Translations under genes and position numbers: made by a program | The notes under the pieces: model-generated | The model's database searches: none | The model's input: the letters and a program-made list of their open reading frames with translations, nothing else | Told to the model about the DNA's origin: nothing | Source: Spizellomyces sp. 'palustris' | Lineage: Eukaryota; Chytridiomycota; Chytridiomycetes; Spizellomycetales; Spizellomycetaceae | Direction: 5' to 3' | Assembly: GCA_006535965.1 (NCBI GenBank) | Contig: QEAR01000003.1 | Coordinates: forward strand, 604,438-668,437 | Length of the DNA stretch: 64,000 bases | Shown here: positions 35,411 to 52,440 of the stretch, piece by piece | How positions within the stretch are numbered: the stretch's first letter is position 1 | Layout of the letters: the number at the start of each line of letters is the position of its first letter

Positions 35411-35961
35411 AAAAAAAAAAAAAGACCAGGGCAGGACACATATCACCCGCCGTAAGAGTTTATTTTATTTTGACTTTCATTGATATCAGTTGTTTTCATA
35501 CTGGGCGGTTTTGGTGTCTGTGCTTGATTGCCTTGTTCGTTGCATGCATGAAAACAAGTAATGTGCACAGATGCAAAAGAGCTTGTGTGTGCAAAACCGT
35601 TTTTGGCATCGTGTGAATTGCATAATGACCTTTGGCATTGAAGCGGGTCAATGGGAGCGCGATATTTCCATCTGGTCGAACGTGGATCGCATCGTTTTCC
35701 GTATGCGACCCAGTACGATTGTTCAGATCTTGTAAAGGTGCATTGGACACTTCCGACCAGCAGGTAGACTTATAAAGATGCTCCCCCCAAATACCACCAT
35801 TCAAACTTTGAGCCTGGAGGGTAATGATCCACGTCAGGGTGAGATAAGTTGCTACCGGCTGCCGGTTGCTGCTCCTTTTTGATTTCTGTTGGGGCTGCTG
35901 CTGGTTTCTTTTTTTTTCTTTTTTCACTTTTTTCGGGCTTTTTAAACCGTTCCATCATCCC

Positions 35962-41367
<5,406 letters not shown>

Positions 41368-41978
41368 GGGTCTGACATACCCAAAACCCAAGAGAATCAA
41401 TTCCGTGTTTTTGGTTTTGTTTTGAGGGGGAACTGGGTTCTGGCAATCCTCTTCAGAACTCTAGAGTTTTATCTAATAATCTCTTACATTTTACAATATG
41501 TATTTTTTTTTTTTTTTTGGGGGGGGGGGGGGGAATCTGCGATATATTCGCAGATATACCGTGTAAATATCCATATCTCACAACCCCTTGGAATTCTCGA
41601 CTGTATCATCTTTGCCTTGCACATTATTTATTTTCGGTAAAATGCAAAAGACAAGAGACCATGTGCATACCCCATGTCCTAAATGCCGACCATTCTGTTG
41701 AAAGCGGCCTCCTTTATTGGCCAATACTCCCGTTAACGTGAAATCATGGAGACGGGCGGCCTGATTGTTAAAAAAGATACAGACACGAACTTACTCATGG
41801 AATTTTGTAAATTAAGCAAGTTCAAAATGATCATGGTTTTAAACTTTTACAAAAAACAAATGTGGGCAAGACAATGGGGGAGGTCCGAGCATTTGCGGCA
41901 TGTTGACAAAATATCCCATGAAATCAACATTTCTGTTTTTTCTTTTGTGTGCAATCTTCAAACCCCCACAGCCTACAC
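41368..41978. other. intergenic region between convergent genes with a T16-G15 tract
   Basis: 611 bases between the histidine kinase stop and the FluG-like stop. The standout is the T16-G15 block at 41503-41533. The rest is AT-rich with no supported gene. Confidence 0.5.
41503..41533. repeat. abutting homopolymers T16 then G15
   Basis: Sixteen T followed directly by fifteen G, with gaatctgc next. On the minus strand this is C15A16. Run lengths this long are error-prone in sequencing, so the exact count is uncertain. Confidence 0.8.
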
Positions 41979-44900
41979 TCAATACTTTTCCATCAAAACT
42001 TTGACTGTCTCCTCACGAGTAGAACACGCCTCCCACCACGCAATCTCCTCCCTCTTTACACGAATAAACGCTTGAATCGCATCATCTCGAAGCGCTTTGC
42101 CGATAATTTCGTCGGCAGTTAACGCGTCAAGGGCCTCCGTTAGCGTGGCCGGTAAACGAGATGGACGGTTAGCCTCGGAAAGTGTGATAGGGTCAACTGA
42201 TAGATACAAGGGGCAGATGAGTAAGTTTTCTTTTGTCACGATAGGATGAGTGAGGGGTCATACCTGATGTCTCAGGAGGCAAGGTTGATTGAGATTCTAT
42301 GCCGTGCAAACCGCATGCGATGATGGCTGATAGAGCAAGGTACGGATTGGCGGTACCCTACGTCAAAAAAAACGCAAAATAATTCATTACTTTTAAAGAT
42401 TGATAACCGTGACATTTCAAACAGCTACCCACATCAAACGTCTTGAATTCAACCCGATCTTCCAATAGTCGTAACGGCGCCTCCTTATTGCCTCTTCCCC
42501 AAACTTGGAATGCACCAGCCCAACATCCCGGTTGCAAACGTTCATGCGAATTCACTGAAGGTGTGGTTATAGCCGTCAAAGCAGGGAGATGGGCGAGGAT
42601 GCCAGCCATGAACTGACGAGGTTGGGCCGAGCCGGAAAGAAAGAGATTTTGGGCGCCTTCCCAAAGCGATATGTGTACATGGCAGGAATTGCCAGCCGCT
42701 AGGGGATTTGGTTTTGGAACAAAGGTGGCTTTCAGGCCATGGGCCGCCGCAATGTTGTATATCGTCTACAGTGAAACTTTTGGATTAAAGCAATGCGGAG
42801 AATCCAAAGGCTAAAGAACATACCTGTTTAGCCAATACGAGGCCATCTGCAGCCTCCAGCACCCCACCAGCAGTCAACGCAATCTCAAACTGCCCATGCC
42901 CACTCTCAGCGTGGAATAAATGGACTCCGATCCCCTGTTCCGTCAAACTCGACACAATCTGGTCCAAAACATTCACAGCACTATCTGCGGAATAAGGAAG
43001 AAGGGAACTCGTGTCACAATAGCTAGTGGTGTCGACAGGTCTGTAGTGTGGGTTAGATGGAACCAGCAATTGAAATTCGAGTTCGAATCCGCATCGAAGT
43101 TTTATGCAATGTTTGTCTGTGAGGTCTTTGGCAAGTCTCGACAGGATGGTCTGAATTACCAAAAACCTCAAATAAATTAGGCCAAAATCGTTGTGAACGA
43201 CCGTTTTACTAAAAAACGAAACGCGACACGAACCCTAGGACAGCATGGATGCTCAGTCTGCCGCTGCTCATCCCAAAAATATCCCAACACAGCAGCATGC
43301 CCCTTCCAATACGGTAATCGCTTGAACGTCCGCACATCCGGCTTCAGCACGGCATCTTTGGTAACCGAAATACAATCGCGATCTAACCCCTGAGCGATAC
43401 CGTCACGCATGAACGGGAATCCAAATAGGGCTGTCACAAAAGGCACGCCGCTCGAGTTGGAGACCATGGAGACAAATCGGGGAAGAGGGACGAGTTTGGT
43501 GCGAGTAATGTTTCTATGTTTGAACTGAAAATCAATAAACAGACGCAGACAGCATGCTCAATGGCACATTTGACATACGCATAATCGACCCACATCATCC
43601 TCACAGCATGGGCACCTTCCATTGCTTCCACTATCGGAATATTTCGATGCTGCAATCCCACAATAGAAGAAAAGGGTACAGAAGTCGCCCATCCAAGCCT
43701 ATACAATGCATTGGCATTCTCGAATAAAATGTCTCTTGCAATTTGCACCGCTTCATCTAGCGATAATTCATTTTTACCAACGATTTTGCCGAGTACCTGA
43801 TGAATCATGTTGGTTTTTCTGGGTCGGTACGTGGTAACTGATAGAATTGCCACAATCAAGCGATACGTACGTTGGCGAGTGCCTGTCGGCCCCATTTAGC
43901 AGCAAGGTAAACCGTTTCGGGATGAAAGTGCCCATCTGGAAAGGTATAGGGAGATGAGTAAAAACCGGGTATGTCACTCTCTTAAATTTGATATCTACTA
44001 CACCTGTCGAGAAGTGGACTTTGGATGTCGGCGCAAGTTCTAACAATTCCTGGATGGTTTGCTCGATCCCTGTGCGCCATGTATAAACGCTATTAATACA
44101 TGGACATGCCAATCATCTATTTGTCATTTGATTCCTACCTTGCGAGGAAAGTAACAGGTTTGCAAGTCTGTTGAATTCCGAGGGTTAGTTGCACGTCAAT
44201 CATCAACTCTATCTTTTGCCAAATGGATCGGCATACCCAAAATCAACATAAACATTCTCATAAACAGAAGAGAGGTAGGCCGCCTCCCTTGCATACTGAA
44301 AATAAAACCAGTAAGCTATATTATCAACGTGTCAAAAAAGGCAGTAGGTAAGCACATCAACGTACCGGATAGACATGAAGCAATACGATTTTCGCCTTTG
44401 AAAGAAGCGGATCCGGATCATCTAGAATTGATCGGAGAAGTGCAGGATTCGCCTGGACAAGATGGACGTCCTACAAAAAGCCCCCACATCCTCATCAATT
44501 CACTCCTGCTTGACTCTATCATCGGAACTATTAGTAACCACCTTATCTCCTATTCCAGTATGAAACTGAATCGGCAATCCCTTTTTCGCAGCCACTTTCA
44601 ACGCAATGCGTAGGATAAAATCCAACAGGGGCTTTTGTGTTATTCTCCATCGTCCTCCCGCCACTCTCTGCACCACGCGACACGCATCGTCCAATGCAGC
44701 AGTGACATCCTCCATCAGGGGATCCCGACAAATCTCCAAGCCCGATCGATAAGCAATGACACTTTTAAATGCGACAACATTAGGTGGAGGTGGATCAATC
44801 GCACGTAGGAATGCTGATACGAATGCCGACACGCGGTTCGGTGTATCGGGAGGTTGACACGACGCTTGGGTCGTGATAATGGATTCAGCGACAGCTTCGA

Positions 44901-45460
44901 TGCGTAGAATGCGCTTTGCGGGGTGGAGTGTATACGCAGTGTGTGCTTCCACCGGTGCAACTTCGCTTGGGGCATGCAGCCCGTCATCTAGGAGAAAGCC
45001 GGCTATGGTAGAAGCATCCAGTAATTTGCGCGTTACAGTCGCGGCTCCAAGGCGTTTTCTGGGTGAAAATGGACGTTGGTCATTGGATATAGTGAGACAT
45101 GACCACGGTATCAATACCTCTCCTCTCTAATGAGTCCAAAGTCGCAAGATGTCTCCAAATTATAAAACGCAGCCAACTGGAAAAAAAAAATAAATGAACA
45201 ACGTCAATACGGATCTTAAAAATCCTGCATAATGAATGACAGTTGATAGCTTTTACCTCCCGGATGGCGCGACGACCAGCCAGCGTATGTATTGCATCTT
45301 TGAGTGCACCTCCCTCTGCCTCGGAAATGATACTTTCCAAGGGTATCTGTTCTTCATTTGTCGGATCAACCAGTAACGGATGTGCATGGGCATCTATCGC
45401 TGGAATACTGGAAATGGCCTTTTCAAGCGTTAGGGTTTCATTGGTAAAAAGACTGGCCAT
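41979..45460 (-). CDS. fluG: FluG-like protein: amidohydrolase fused to glutamine-synthetase domain
   Basis: Fourteen exons on the minus strand: 45460-45257, 45176-45118, 45058-44542, 44470-44366, 44295-44237, 44167-44139, 44069-44004, 43935-43871, 43796-43579, 43513-43223, 43166-42824, 42765-42433, 42357-42264 and 42196-41979. The product is 866 residues, almost exactly the size of Aspergillus FluG. The N-terminal half is an amidohydrolase-like barrel (IPAIDAHAHP, LPIQFHTGIGD, LELAPTSKVHFST, DGHFHPE). The C-terminal half is glutamine-synthetase type I-like: WVDYANITRTKLVP, GFELEF, AESGHGQFEIAL, AAGNSCHVHISLWE, RGNKEAPLR, DGTANPYLALSA. In Aspergillus FluG is needed to make an extracellular signal for asexual development; whether that role applies here is unknown. 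Two junctions (43223 and 42433) use weak donors chosen because only they keep frame and conserved sequence. Confidence 0.88.
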
Positions 45461-45758
45461 CGTTCATGAAGGTTGCGTTGCGGCCAGAGGAAGATATTGT
45501 TGACACTACGATGGGGGCAGTAACAAAAGGCTTTTTGCACATGGGATGCCCATGACTCATGGCGCCGCCGCCTCAGCCGAGACGATCAACCCCCAAAGCG
45601 ACAGCCCCGCCCGACGTTGTCGGCTGTTCCTTTCGCGTGCACATGGCATGACAGCCTTTTAACATTTTAACGTTAGATGACATTCGTTCGTTATGAAATC
45701 GTAATACAGATCGTAACATATAATTTAATAAATTGAAAATATAAATACATGACCCTCA

Positions 45759-47385
45759 TCAATTTACATCCGACAATCGCTGTTTGACATCCTCCTGCCA
45801 CCCAGGCGCTCGTATAAAAGTCCATACAATGCAAGAAGCAGCAAGAAGGTTAATGGCCGCCAAAATGGTGAACATGACAAGGTATGTCGTGTGATCCAAG
45901 ATGGGGAGAACAATAATGGACGCTATTCCCCCTGCACCATATCGGATCAGATTTTGGGCTGCAATAACCCGAGCAGAGTGTCCGGGAAAGATGTCGACGA
46001 GGTAGGCTAAACGAAATCAAAACAGTTAGAACAAGGGGAAAAGCCAGCGCATCAACCATTTAAAGCTTACTTGCTATCCCGGTATACGAAAACGTCATAC
46101 CAAATCCGACAAGGACATGGCTGAGGATCGGGATGGCCAAATTGGTTTTGTAATAGACACTTATGCCGTACCCAAATACTCCAATAGGATAAACCGCCGC
46201 ACCAATGAGCGAACTCTTTAATCGCAGTTGGGGGCGACCAGGAGATCTGGCGGTGAATATATCTGCCAACCGTCCACCAGTCGTAGACCCAATGATGCTT
46301 CCCACTCCGAAACCGAGATACGTGAGCCCAATAGTGAACGGGGATAGATGGTATTTCTCTTCAAATGCCACTTCGAGCGACAAGTTGATGAAATAAATGG
46401 TTGCAAAGACAACTGCCATATAGTCCAAATGTCAGTATGTGGTCGGTCAGCGGATTTCAACGGAAGCATTGCCTACCTGTCGTGTAAAGTGTTGTCACAA
46501 TTGTCACCGTAAACTTGAAATACGATATCGGCTGCAGCGGATTGCATTTCGACAGCATGTACAATGCCCCTTTTTTCTCCGCAGATCCGTCCCCATGAGC
46601 CAACCGTCTCGGCATAGTTTCGGGCAGCCAAAACCAAACCGCAATCACAATAATCCCACCCAAAATGCTTAAAAACCAAAAAATACTGGGCCATCCTCCC
46701 ACATAATCATGTATCACTCCGCCCAGCACAGGTCCCAAGACAGGCCCAAGTAACGGACCCAGATAAAACAATCCCATGGCCCTCCCTCGCTCTGGCCCTT
46801 TGAAAACATCGGCAATTGTCCCGGCTCCAACAGACAAGACGGAACTGCTTCCCGCAGCTTGCAAGACACGCAGCAGGAGGAGCGTGGGGATATCTCGCGC
46901 AAAGCCCAGACATAGCGATGCGATCGTGTACAAGGTAAGCGATGAGAGATACACATAACGCCGACCTAAAAGATCTGACACTGTTCCCCATCCGAGAGGA
47001 AACAGGGCTATACAGAACATAAAGACCGCGATGGTGAGGTTGATGGTATTGGTGGATGTGTGAAAGTCGCGGGCCATGGAAGGAAGTGCAGGGTACTAGA
47101 ATCAAAAGACAGAGTCAACACATGAACCTCAATACACATGTACATTGTAATCGGACTCACCATGATCGTAGTGTTTATGGGAGACATCATCCCAGAGAGG
47201 GCAACAATAGAAAGAATTGTGTATCGTTCTCGAGTCGAGTACACCTTGTCCACTTTAAGAGTTTCTGTGATTGTTATGTCACATCCAGATGGGTATTTCC
47301 CGTTCTCTTCACCCGACATGGGTGGCAGTTCCAGCTGTGTAGAACTGGTGGCAAAAGATGTTGCAGAGGTTGCAGTGCCAGTCAT
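45759..47385 (-). CDS. MFS drug:H+ antiporter-type transporter (DHA1-like)
   Basis: Four exons on the minus strand: 47385-47161, 47095-46477, 46412-46071 and 46006-45759; 477 residues. A hydrophilic N-terminus of about 60 residues precedes repeated hydrophobic segments, about twelve by eye. The loop after helix 2 reads WGTVSDLLGRRYVYL, the major-facilitator motif A. RVLQAAGSSSVLSVGAGTIAD and ERGRAMGLF near helices 4-5 and GPLLGPVLGPVLGG in helix 5 are typical of fungal DHA1 12-helix exporters (polyamine and drug transporters). The second half contains GSIIGSTTGGRLAD, a repeat of motif A. The protein should sit in the plasma membrane or vacuole and export small molecules; the substrate cannot be read. 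An upstream in-frame TTG is not used as start; ATG at 47385 was chosen. It lies 298 bases from the FluG-like gene, head to tail on the same strand. Confidence 0.88.
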
Positions 47386-47918
47386 GATGATAGACAAGGC
47401 AAGAAAGACAAGTTTGGATGGTATGCGAGTGCGGTTTCTTTGTCGTCAGCGTACGGTCCAAGGGATAACTTTTGATAAAAAGCAACGTCTTATTAAACTA
47501 ATCAATCTGCTAGAGATGGTCGTGGCAGATCGTTCATCGTTTCCCGGTTGCTTTCCACGGCGGCCGTCATGCAAAAGGTGACAAAAAGGCTGAAAAAGAA
47601 GGACTTGAAAGCAACTCACGACGTTCGGCAAATGTAAACTTCCCAATTGGTTTTGAGATGCTGCGCGTTCCCAAAAATTACTTGGAAAAAGAAATTAAAA
47701 GCAACCTTTTGACAGGCTGAAAATAAAATAAAAATAACGGCGGGCTGTCGGCGACAGATTTCCACGGCGGCGACTGTTTGTCTTTTGAATGGGGCAATAG
47801 GAATACTAGAGATGGACATGTATGATATTTAACAATACACTACCGAAAATGGCAAGCAATATAGATTTACAAGGAAGATAAGCAAGATACACTTTTAATA
47901 GAACTGAGCGCACGTCGA
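47386..47918. other. intergenic region upstream of the MFS gene
   Basis: 533 bases, no supported gene. It separates two minus-strand genes and presumably carries the MFS promoter and the 3' end of the next gene. Confidence 0.4.
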
Positions 47919-49744
47919 TCACAGCTTATTGGAGATCCGGTAGGACTTTTTGCGCGTGGCCCGCGGCCGGTTTTCCGATAGTTTGGCCGCTATCCTAATG
48001 TTCTGTAGGCTGGACAGACGGCGAGATTTGCGCTGGTCTGCATCTCGATGCCTAATATACAAATCCATTGCTCGCGCCCAGCAGTACAAGGCTTTGATGG
48101 TTCCACCAAAAGACTGCAGGTCCTTCGCTGTCCGAGGTATCGGTCCACCTCCATACTCGATCTTGAAATAAACTGAGCCAACGTACCTGGTAATGGATAA
48201 GGCCAAGTCAAAGCCAAAGACTTGGCATTCAAAGGATCGGAGATCAGTCGGAATGGGCTTGTCTTCTAATGCGTGGCGGACAATGGTAGCGTTTATGATG
48301 TCTTTGCTCGTTCGACCTAGCTGTCCAATGTCATCAAGGAATTTTTGGGGTTCAGGATATGGCCGGCTGATCTCTACAGAACCAATCTCTGCGCCTGTAG
48401 GTGTGTAGACGACGCCATCGGCTCTTTCCCCTATGCCATCTTGGTCTTCTCTCCTTTTCCGATCAACGACGCACTGCAGTAAGACATCTCCCCCTTCGTA
48501 CCGGAGCCCTGTGAATTCGCGAAAGATCCTCCCAATCAAGGGGTGCAAGAACTTGACCGAAAAAGGCACTTCATCGTAGCCGTGGTCCAACAATTGATTC
48601 TCTTCAGCAAAGACCGCCTCAAAGAATGCTGGCATGACCTCGTACAATACCATCTTCATTCGTCTCCCTTCCAGACAATCGCCATCCGACATCTTTAGCA
48701 ATGCATTCCGTTTTTCCCGCCAATTATCCCCAGTAAAAGGTTCTTGAAAAAACACATCAACTGTACCCTCCACGCTTTCCGTCAACAGAGAATTGATGCC
48801 ATCCACTTCCGACTCCAGCAGTTGCTTATAGTCTTCATCGCTAACGTAGTCCAGAAGAAACGGCGACCTCCTCCGAACATCACAGATGGACTCCTCCGTA
48901 AAATCGTCATGGGTGGAGATTCGATATGCTTCAAAGGCCTTCTTCAAACTGGAAAATAACGGCGGCACCTCCGATTGCTTCTCATCAACAAGCTCCGCCA
49001 AAAGCTGACCCTCAAATCCTGCAGCGGACGTCATCGGCCCTTTGTGGGGACCTGCAGCGACATAATCATTTTCCGCGTCAGTATTCTCCGGGAATATGTG
49101 TACCGCGGCTTCATCTGCAGAGTCCTCCAGGGCATCGGAGTCATCGCTGGATGAATCACTGTTCTCTTGATTCCTCATCCTACGCAAATCATTAGTAGAT
49201 TTTGCAGCCGCTATCTCTGTGAGTCGTGCTTCCGCTGCATGCGCCCCACGCATCGTGGACCCATGGTTTAATATTGTAATTTCTACCATCTTCGGAACAT
49301 CAAGTCGATCGTAAAACTGGCGGTATCTCTTCGTCTTGATTGCTTTCTGAAGGTTTTCTACTTTATCAAGAGCAGTAAGGAGCGAAAGCCCTTCCTTCAG
49401 CACGCAGAGTTCACCACAAAATGTTCGTATCATCTGCGTTTATCCCAACCGCTCCACGGATCACTCTCAATGCACTTTTGTACGAAACCGCTTATATGCC
49501 ATTCTCTTGTCGGGGTACCCGTCCAATAACTCGGTACTTGAAGGTCCGATAGTGTACGTGAAGAGAAACTTGCAAACCCTTTTGGGGTTCGCGACCTTCT
49601 CGTGGAGGGGACAATGGAGGTGGTCAAGGAGGTTGAGTCATCACGCTTTCGCTTGGATCTGCCCCGCGAGACCGTCCTCGACGCCTCCGGGGACGGAGAG
49701 CGTCGAGGAGCGCTCTGCTGATCAGTTCTAGTCTTCGTCAGCAT
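47919..49744 (-). CDS. uncharacterised fungal protein, possible PD-(D/E)XK-like fold
   Basis: Two exons on the minus strand, 49744-49484 and 49433-47919, joined by a 50-base GT-AG intron in phase 0; 591 residues. The N-terminus is basic and Ser/Arg-rich with KRKRDD, a likely nuclear signal. An acidic Ser/Asp stretch (SDSSSDDSDALED) lies near residue 190. The C-terminal half is folded and ordered: HPLIGRIFREFTGL, LLQCVVDRKRRE, RADGVVY, IGSVEISRP, FECQVFGFDLALS and VYFKIEYGGG. The arrangement of a strand with DG followed about ten residues later by VEISR resembles the D...ExK core of restriction-like nuclease folds seen in expanded fungal protein families, but the Lys is not present as such. 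I do not recognise a named family. The tail is basic (RATRKKSYR). The second exon alone starts with Met, so a shorter product is possible. Confidence 0.6.
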
Positions 49745-50013
49745 TCAGATACAATGAAAATGGGGGACAAGCGAGAGACAAGGGAACGTACTTGCAGACA
49801 GGTTGATTTATAGGCCCCCCGAAAAAAAACTCCATGGTAACTGTCGTAGTGGGTTGCTACTGTCGGAGAAAGCGGGTTAGGAACTTTCGGACAAGATGGA
49901 CGATGGGCGTTGGAAGGGGTAGTTGGAAGATACACGCTCGTCAGATGCTTACCTCATTTCAGTGGCGTAGTCGTGACACGGTGGACCTACCGTGGTACAA
50001 GAGGGGCATCTCT

Positions 50014-50088
50014 GCACGTGATTGATCCTTAGAACGGAAGTTTCTATAGCAACAATTTCATCACGTGCCTGTACGTCGTTTATAAATA
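50014..50088 (+). promoter_or_regulatory. inverted CACGTG pair followed by TATA-like box
   Basis: GCACGTGAT at 50014-50022 and its exact reverse complement ATCACGTGC at 50060-50068 flank 37 bases. TATAAATA follows at 50081, then a pyrimidine-rich stretch. The arrangement looks like a bHLH-controlled core promoter firing to the right, although no protein gene starts there. Confidence 0.45.
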
Positions 50089-50188
50089 CTTTGGCCCAGG
50101 CCTCCTGACGCGTCTCTTCATCTCTCATCTCTCGCTCGCTCCCTCTCGTGCCTGTTGGACATCAAGGTAAGGTTTCATCGACTCCTCG

Positions 50189-50649
50189 ATGTAAAAGGTG
50201 CCAGATCCCACGCCCTAGCCACAAAGTCGCATCAACGGGTATCTTGCAAAAGCACCTGCGACAGGTCGCGAAATGCAATCGAGGTTTCGCGATAACGCGC
50301 GGGGACCGGTTGTGATGGGAGTCCTGGACGGAAGGTTATCCCCCTTGGACTTCTTGGGTGAAGGTTAAGGTCGGAAGAGTATAGGCAGTGTTTGACACCT
50401 ACCCGTGGGGCACGCTCGTTGCTGACACACCTAGTCAGCCTCACTTGTTACTGTTGGTTTGCGATGCTGGTTTGAGTGTGCCCCGCATCCCACGCCGCCC
50501 AGAATTCGCATGTATGAGTATGCTGAAGAAGGGTACTCGCGATAGGCGCGCGAAATGTGCAATGGGTGCTTCCGCGATTGGCGGGGGACCCCATTGAGAT
50601 GGGAGTCCTGGACGGATCACTGGTCTCCCTTGGGCTCCTTGGGAGAGGG
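50189..50649 (+). repeat. diverged direct duplication of about 180 bases
   Basis: Copy A (about 50189-50364) and copy B (about 50463-50649) align along their length. Shared anchors include tcccacgcc, gcgaaatg, an exact 19-base match starting gatgggagtcctgg, and a match of the form cccttgg-ct-cttggg. The rest differs by substitutions and small indels. No shared ORF is conserved, which argues against protein coding. An RNA gene or regulatory duplication is possible. Confidence 0.65.
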
Positions 50650-51239
50650 CGGGTGTCTTTCGTATATGCGCCGCATAACAGCACTGTTAGCGTCCTTGCC
50701 GCGGCACCTTGATGGAAGCAGGGACATCTGTACTTTCCGCTTCCAGCAACAGATATACTAACCAACCGCTTGTCCTCTTTACTTTTCTTCTTATTCGATT
50801 CATGGCAACAATCAACACCATTGCGCTCGAGCATCATGCACGAGTATCTTGCACTGGATCGGAGGCCGTGAGGCGCTGATGATACATGTTCTGTAACTTA
50901 CCAGTAAGTTAGTGCTTGCTTCCATTCAGTGCGTCTATTCCCACTCAAATTTCGTTCTACTCTTTAGAATCAAGCATCTTACATGAGACGAAAGTTGGCG
51001 ATGTCACAGAACTGAGCCGGACACCCATGCCTCAAATTTCAACCAGATGAAGGTCCACTGGTTCGCAACAGATTCCCCACGTAAATTGAGCAATTGTAGA
51101 TGAATCTATGACCCAGACACCCTTGTAACTCTAATAAGACTTTATTTAATCGAGGCCTGTTCTCTATGGTTATTATTCCGTGACCCATCCGACTATACAG
51201 AACTGAGTGAAGTTATAGCCAGTAACTGTCTCGGGTTGC

Positions 51240-52440
51240 TGATCTTGAGAGTGGTGCTTGTCTCTACCTTACAAACTTCAGTTCAATGTCGTCCAACGGC
51301 TTCGGTCTTCACTTGTCATCCTTCAACTTCCGGTATATATGGCATACTGATATGTTCTGGCAAGGTGGACCTCCAGGATGAACTTGTCCACAATTTCCTC
51401 GATGATACCAGATACCCTTGCTTGGGTGGTTTCGACAAGGTCTTGTAACTGCTTCTCGAAGCCCTCTATGACCAACCAGCACGAAGCATGTATTCATCCA
51501 CCAGAATGAAGCACTTGAAGGAGCGGAGCCAATCATCCAACTCCAATTCTGTTACGCACAATACAGCTGTTTTGGATGCCGATTCGACTTTGAAAACAAG
51601 TGTCTGCAGGGCACATGATGGCATCATGCTTTTCAGGCCTTGCTACTGTTAACTGCAATGTTGTCATCCATCGTCTTCTCAATATGCAGCCTCATCTCGT
51701 CATCGATCTTCCGTATCTCTTTCACTCGTTCGTCTACGTATGACCGCATAAGGTTTCGGAACTCCTTAAAGGATCCCAGCGATCTATCAATGACCTCCCT
51801 CGCATTGCAAAGCTGCATCGAGAATAGTGTCAAGGCGAGGATCCATCAGAGATTAATGAGCCGCATCTTGTGCCGGTAGGTAACTTCTCATGAAAGCTGA
51901 GAGGTGGAAAGTTTATTGTGAATCTGGTGCGAGACTAGGACTCATTCCAGCTATTGTCAGATCGGAAGTGGTATATTCATGTTCATCTGAATAAGACGTG
52001 TTTGAACGAGTTCTTTCCGGTCTTTGCTGATTATGTCATGATTTGAACATTGAGACGCTACAAGGTCAGAGTTGGCGGAACCCTCGCTCACTATTGCGGG
52101 CGGAAATCGTCGATATCTGTTAGCGTGCAAATCCTCCCGTTTCGGGCGAAGTGCCATCTCCATAAACATCATTGCAAATTGCAAGAGAGAGCAATCTGAG
52201 CGTCATGAAAGACGATCAACCAACCTGCTATATCCAGCGAAAGAAGCCAATGCACCAAGGGATAATTCCAATACTCTAAAACCAACTGTCAAATGATGGC
52301 CTTAAAGATAAACAAATGACCCGCTCGCTTAATTGTGGCAATCATCAGCAAGTGGCACAGTGTTATTCTGCTGGGGAACGTGATCGCGTGTTGGTAGCGA
52401 TAAGTGCCTTCTCGCACTTCAAAAGTCATCGTTGCCAACA
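51240..52440 (-). pseudogene. coding-like minus-strand fragments, decayed or heavily spliced gene
   Basis: Several minus-strand segments look like protein but do not join into a confident gene. Reading 5' to 3': MTFEVREGTYRYQHA starting near 52447; a stretch FAMMFMEMALRPKRED near 52150 ending at a good donor (gtgagc) that could splice to a Ser/Thr-rich end (TSYSDEHEYTTSDLT); a charged helix FRNLMRSYVDERVKEIRKID at about 51740; and ELELDDWLRSFKCFILVDEY near 51520 that continues in another frame as VIEGFEKQLQDLVETTQARV. The last switch needs a one-base shift or a 35-base intron. No family is recognised. It may be two small genes or one gene in decay. The 5' end would be divergent from the carrier gene by about 50 bases. 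Confidence 0.3.

Larger units (their letters stand above)
32543..35961. other. 3.4-kb gene-poor gap between divergent regulatory genes
   Basis: The largest gap in the window, between the start of the Zn2Cys6 gene and the start of the hybrid histidine kinase. It is rich in homopolymer runs and short ORFs with biased composition, none recognisable. It contains a CRE-type TGACGTCA at 35285 and a GGC/GGT-CGT repeat at about 35332-35370 whose plus-strand frame would read as an RGG-box, but no start or flanking exon supports a gene. Confidence 0.4.

Noticed and set aside
46707-47105. 132-codon minus-strand ORF in another frame within the MFS gene
   Set aside because: It is an alternative frame of the transporter coding sequence, which has clear family motifs.
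50448-50837. 129-codon minus-strand ORF over the duplicated block
   Set aside because: The frame is not conserved between the two copies and no domain or splice pattern supports it.
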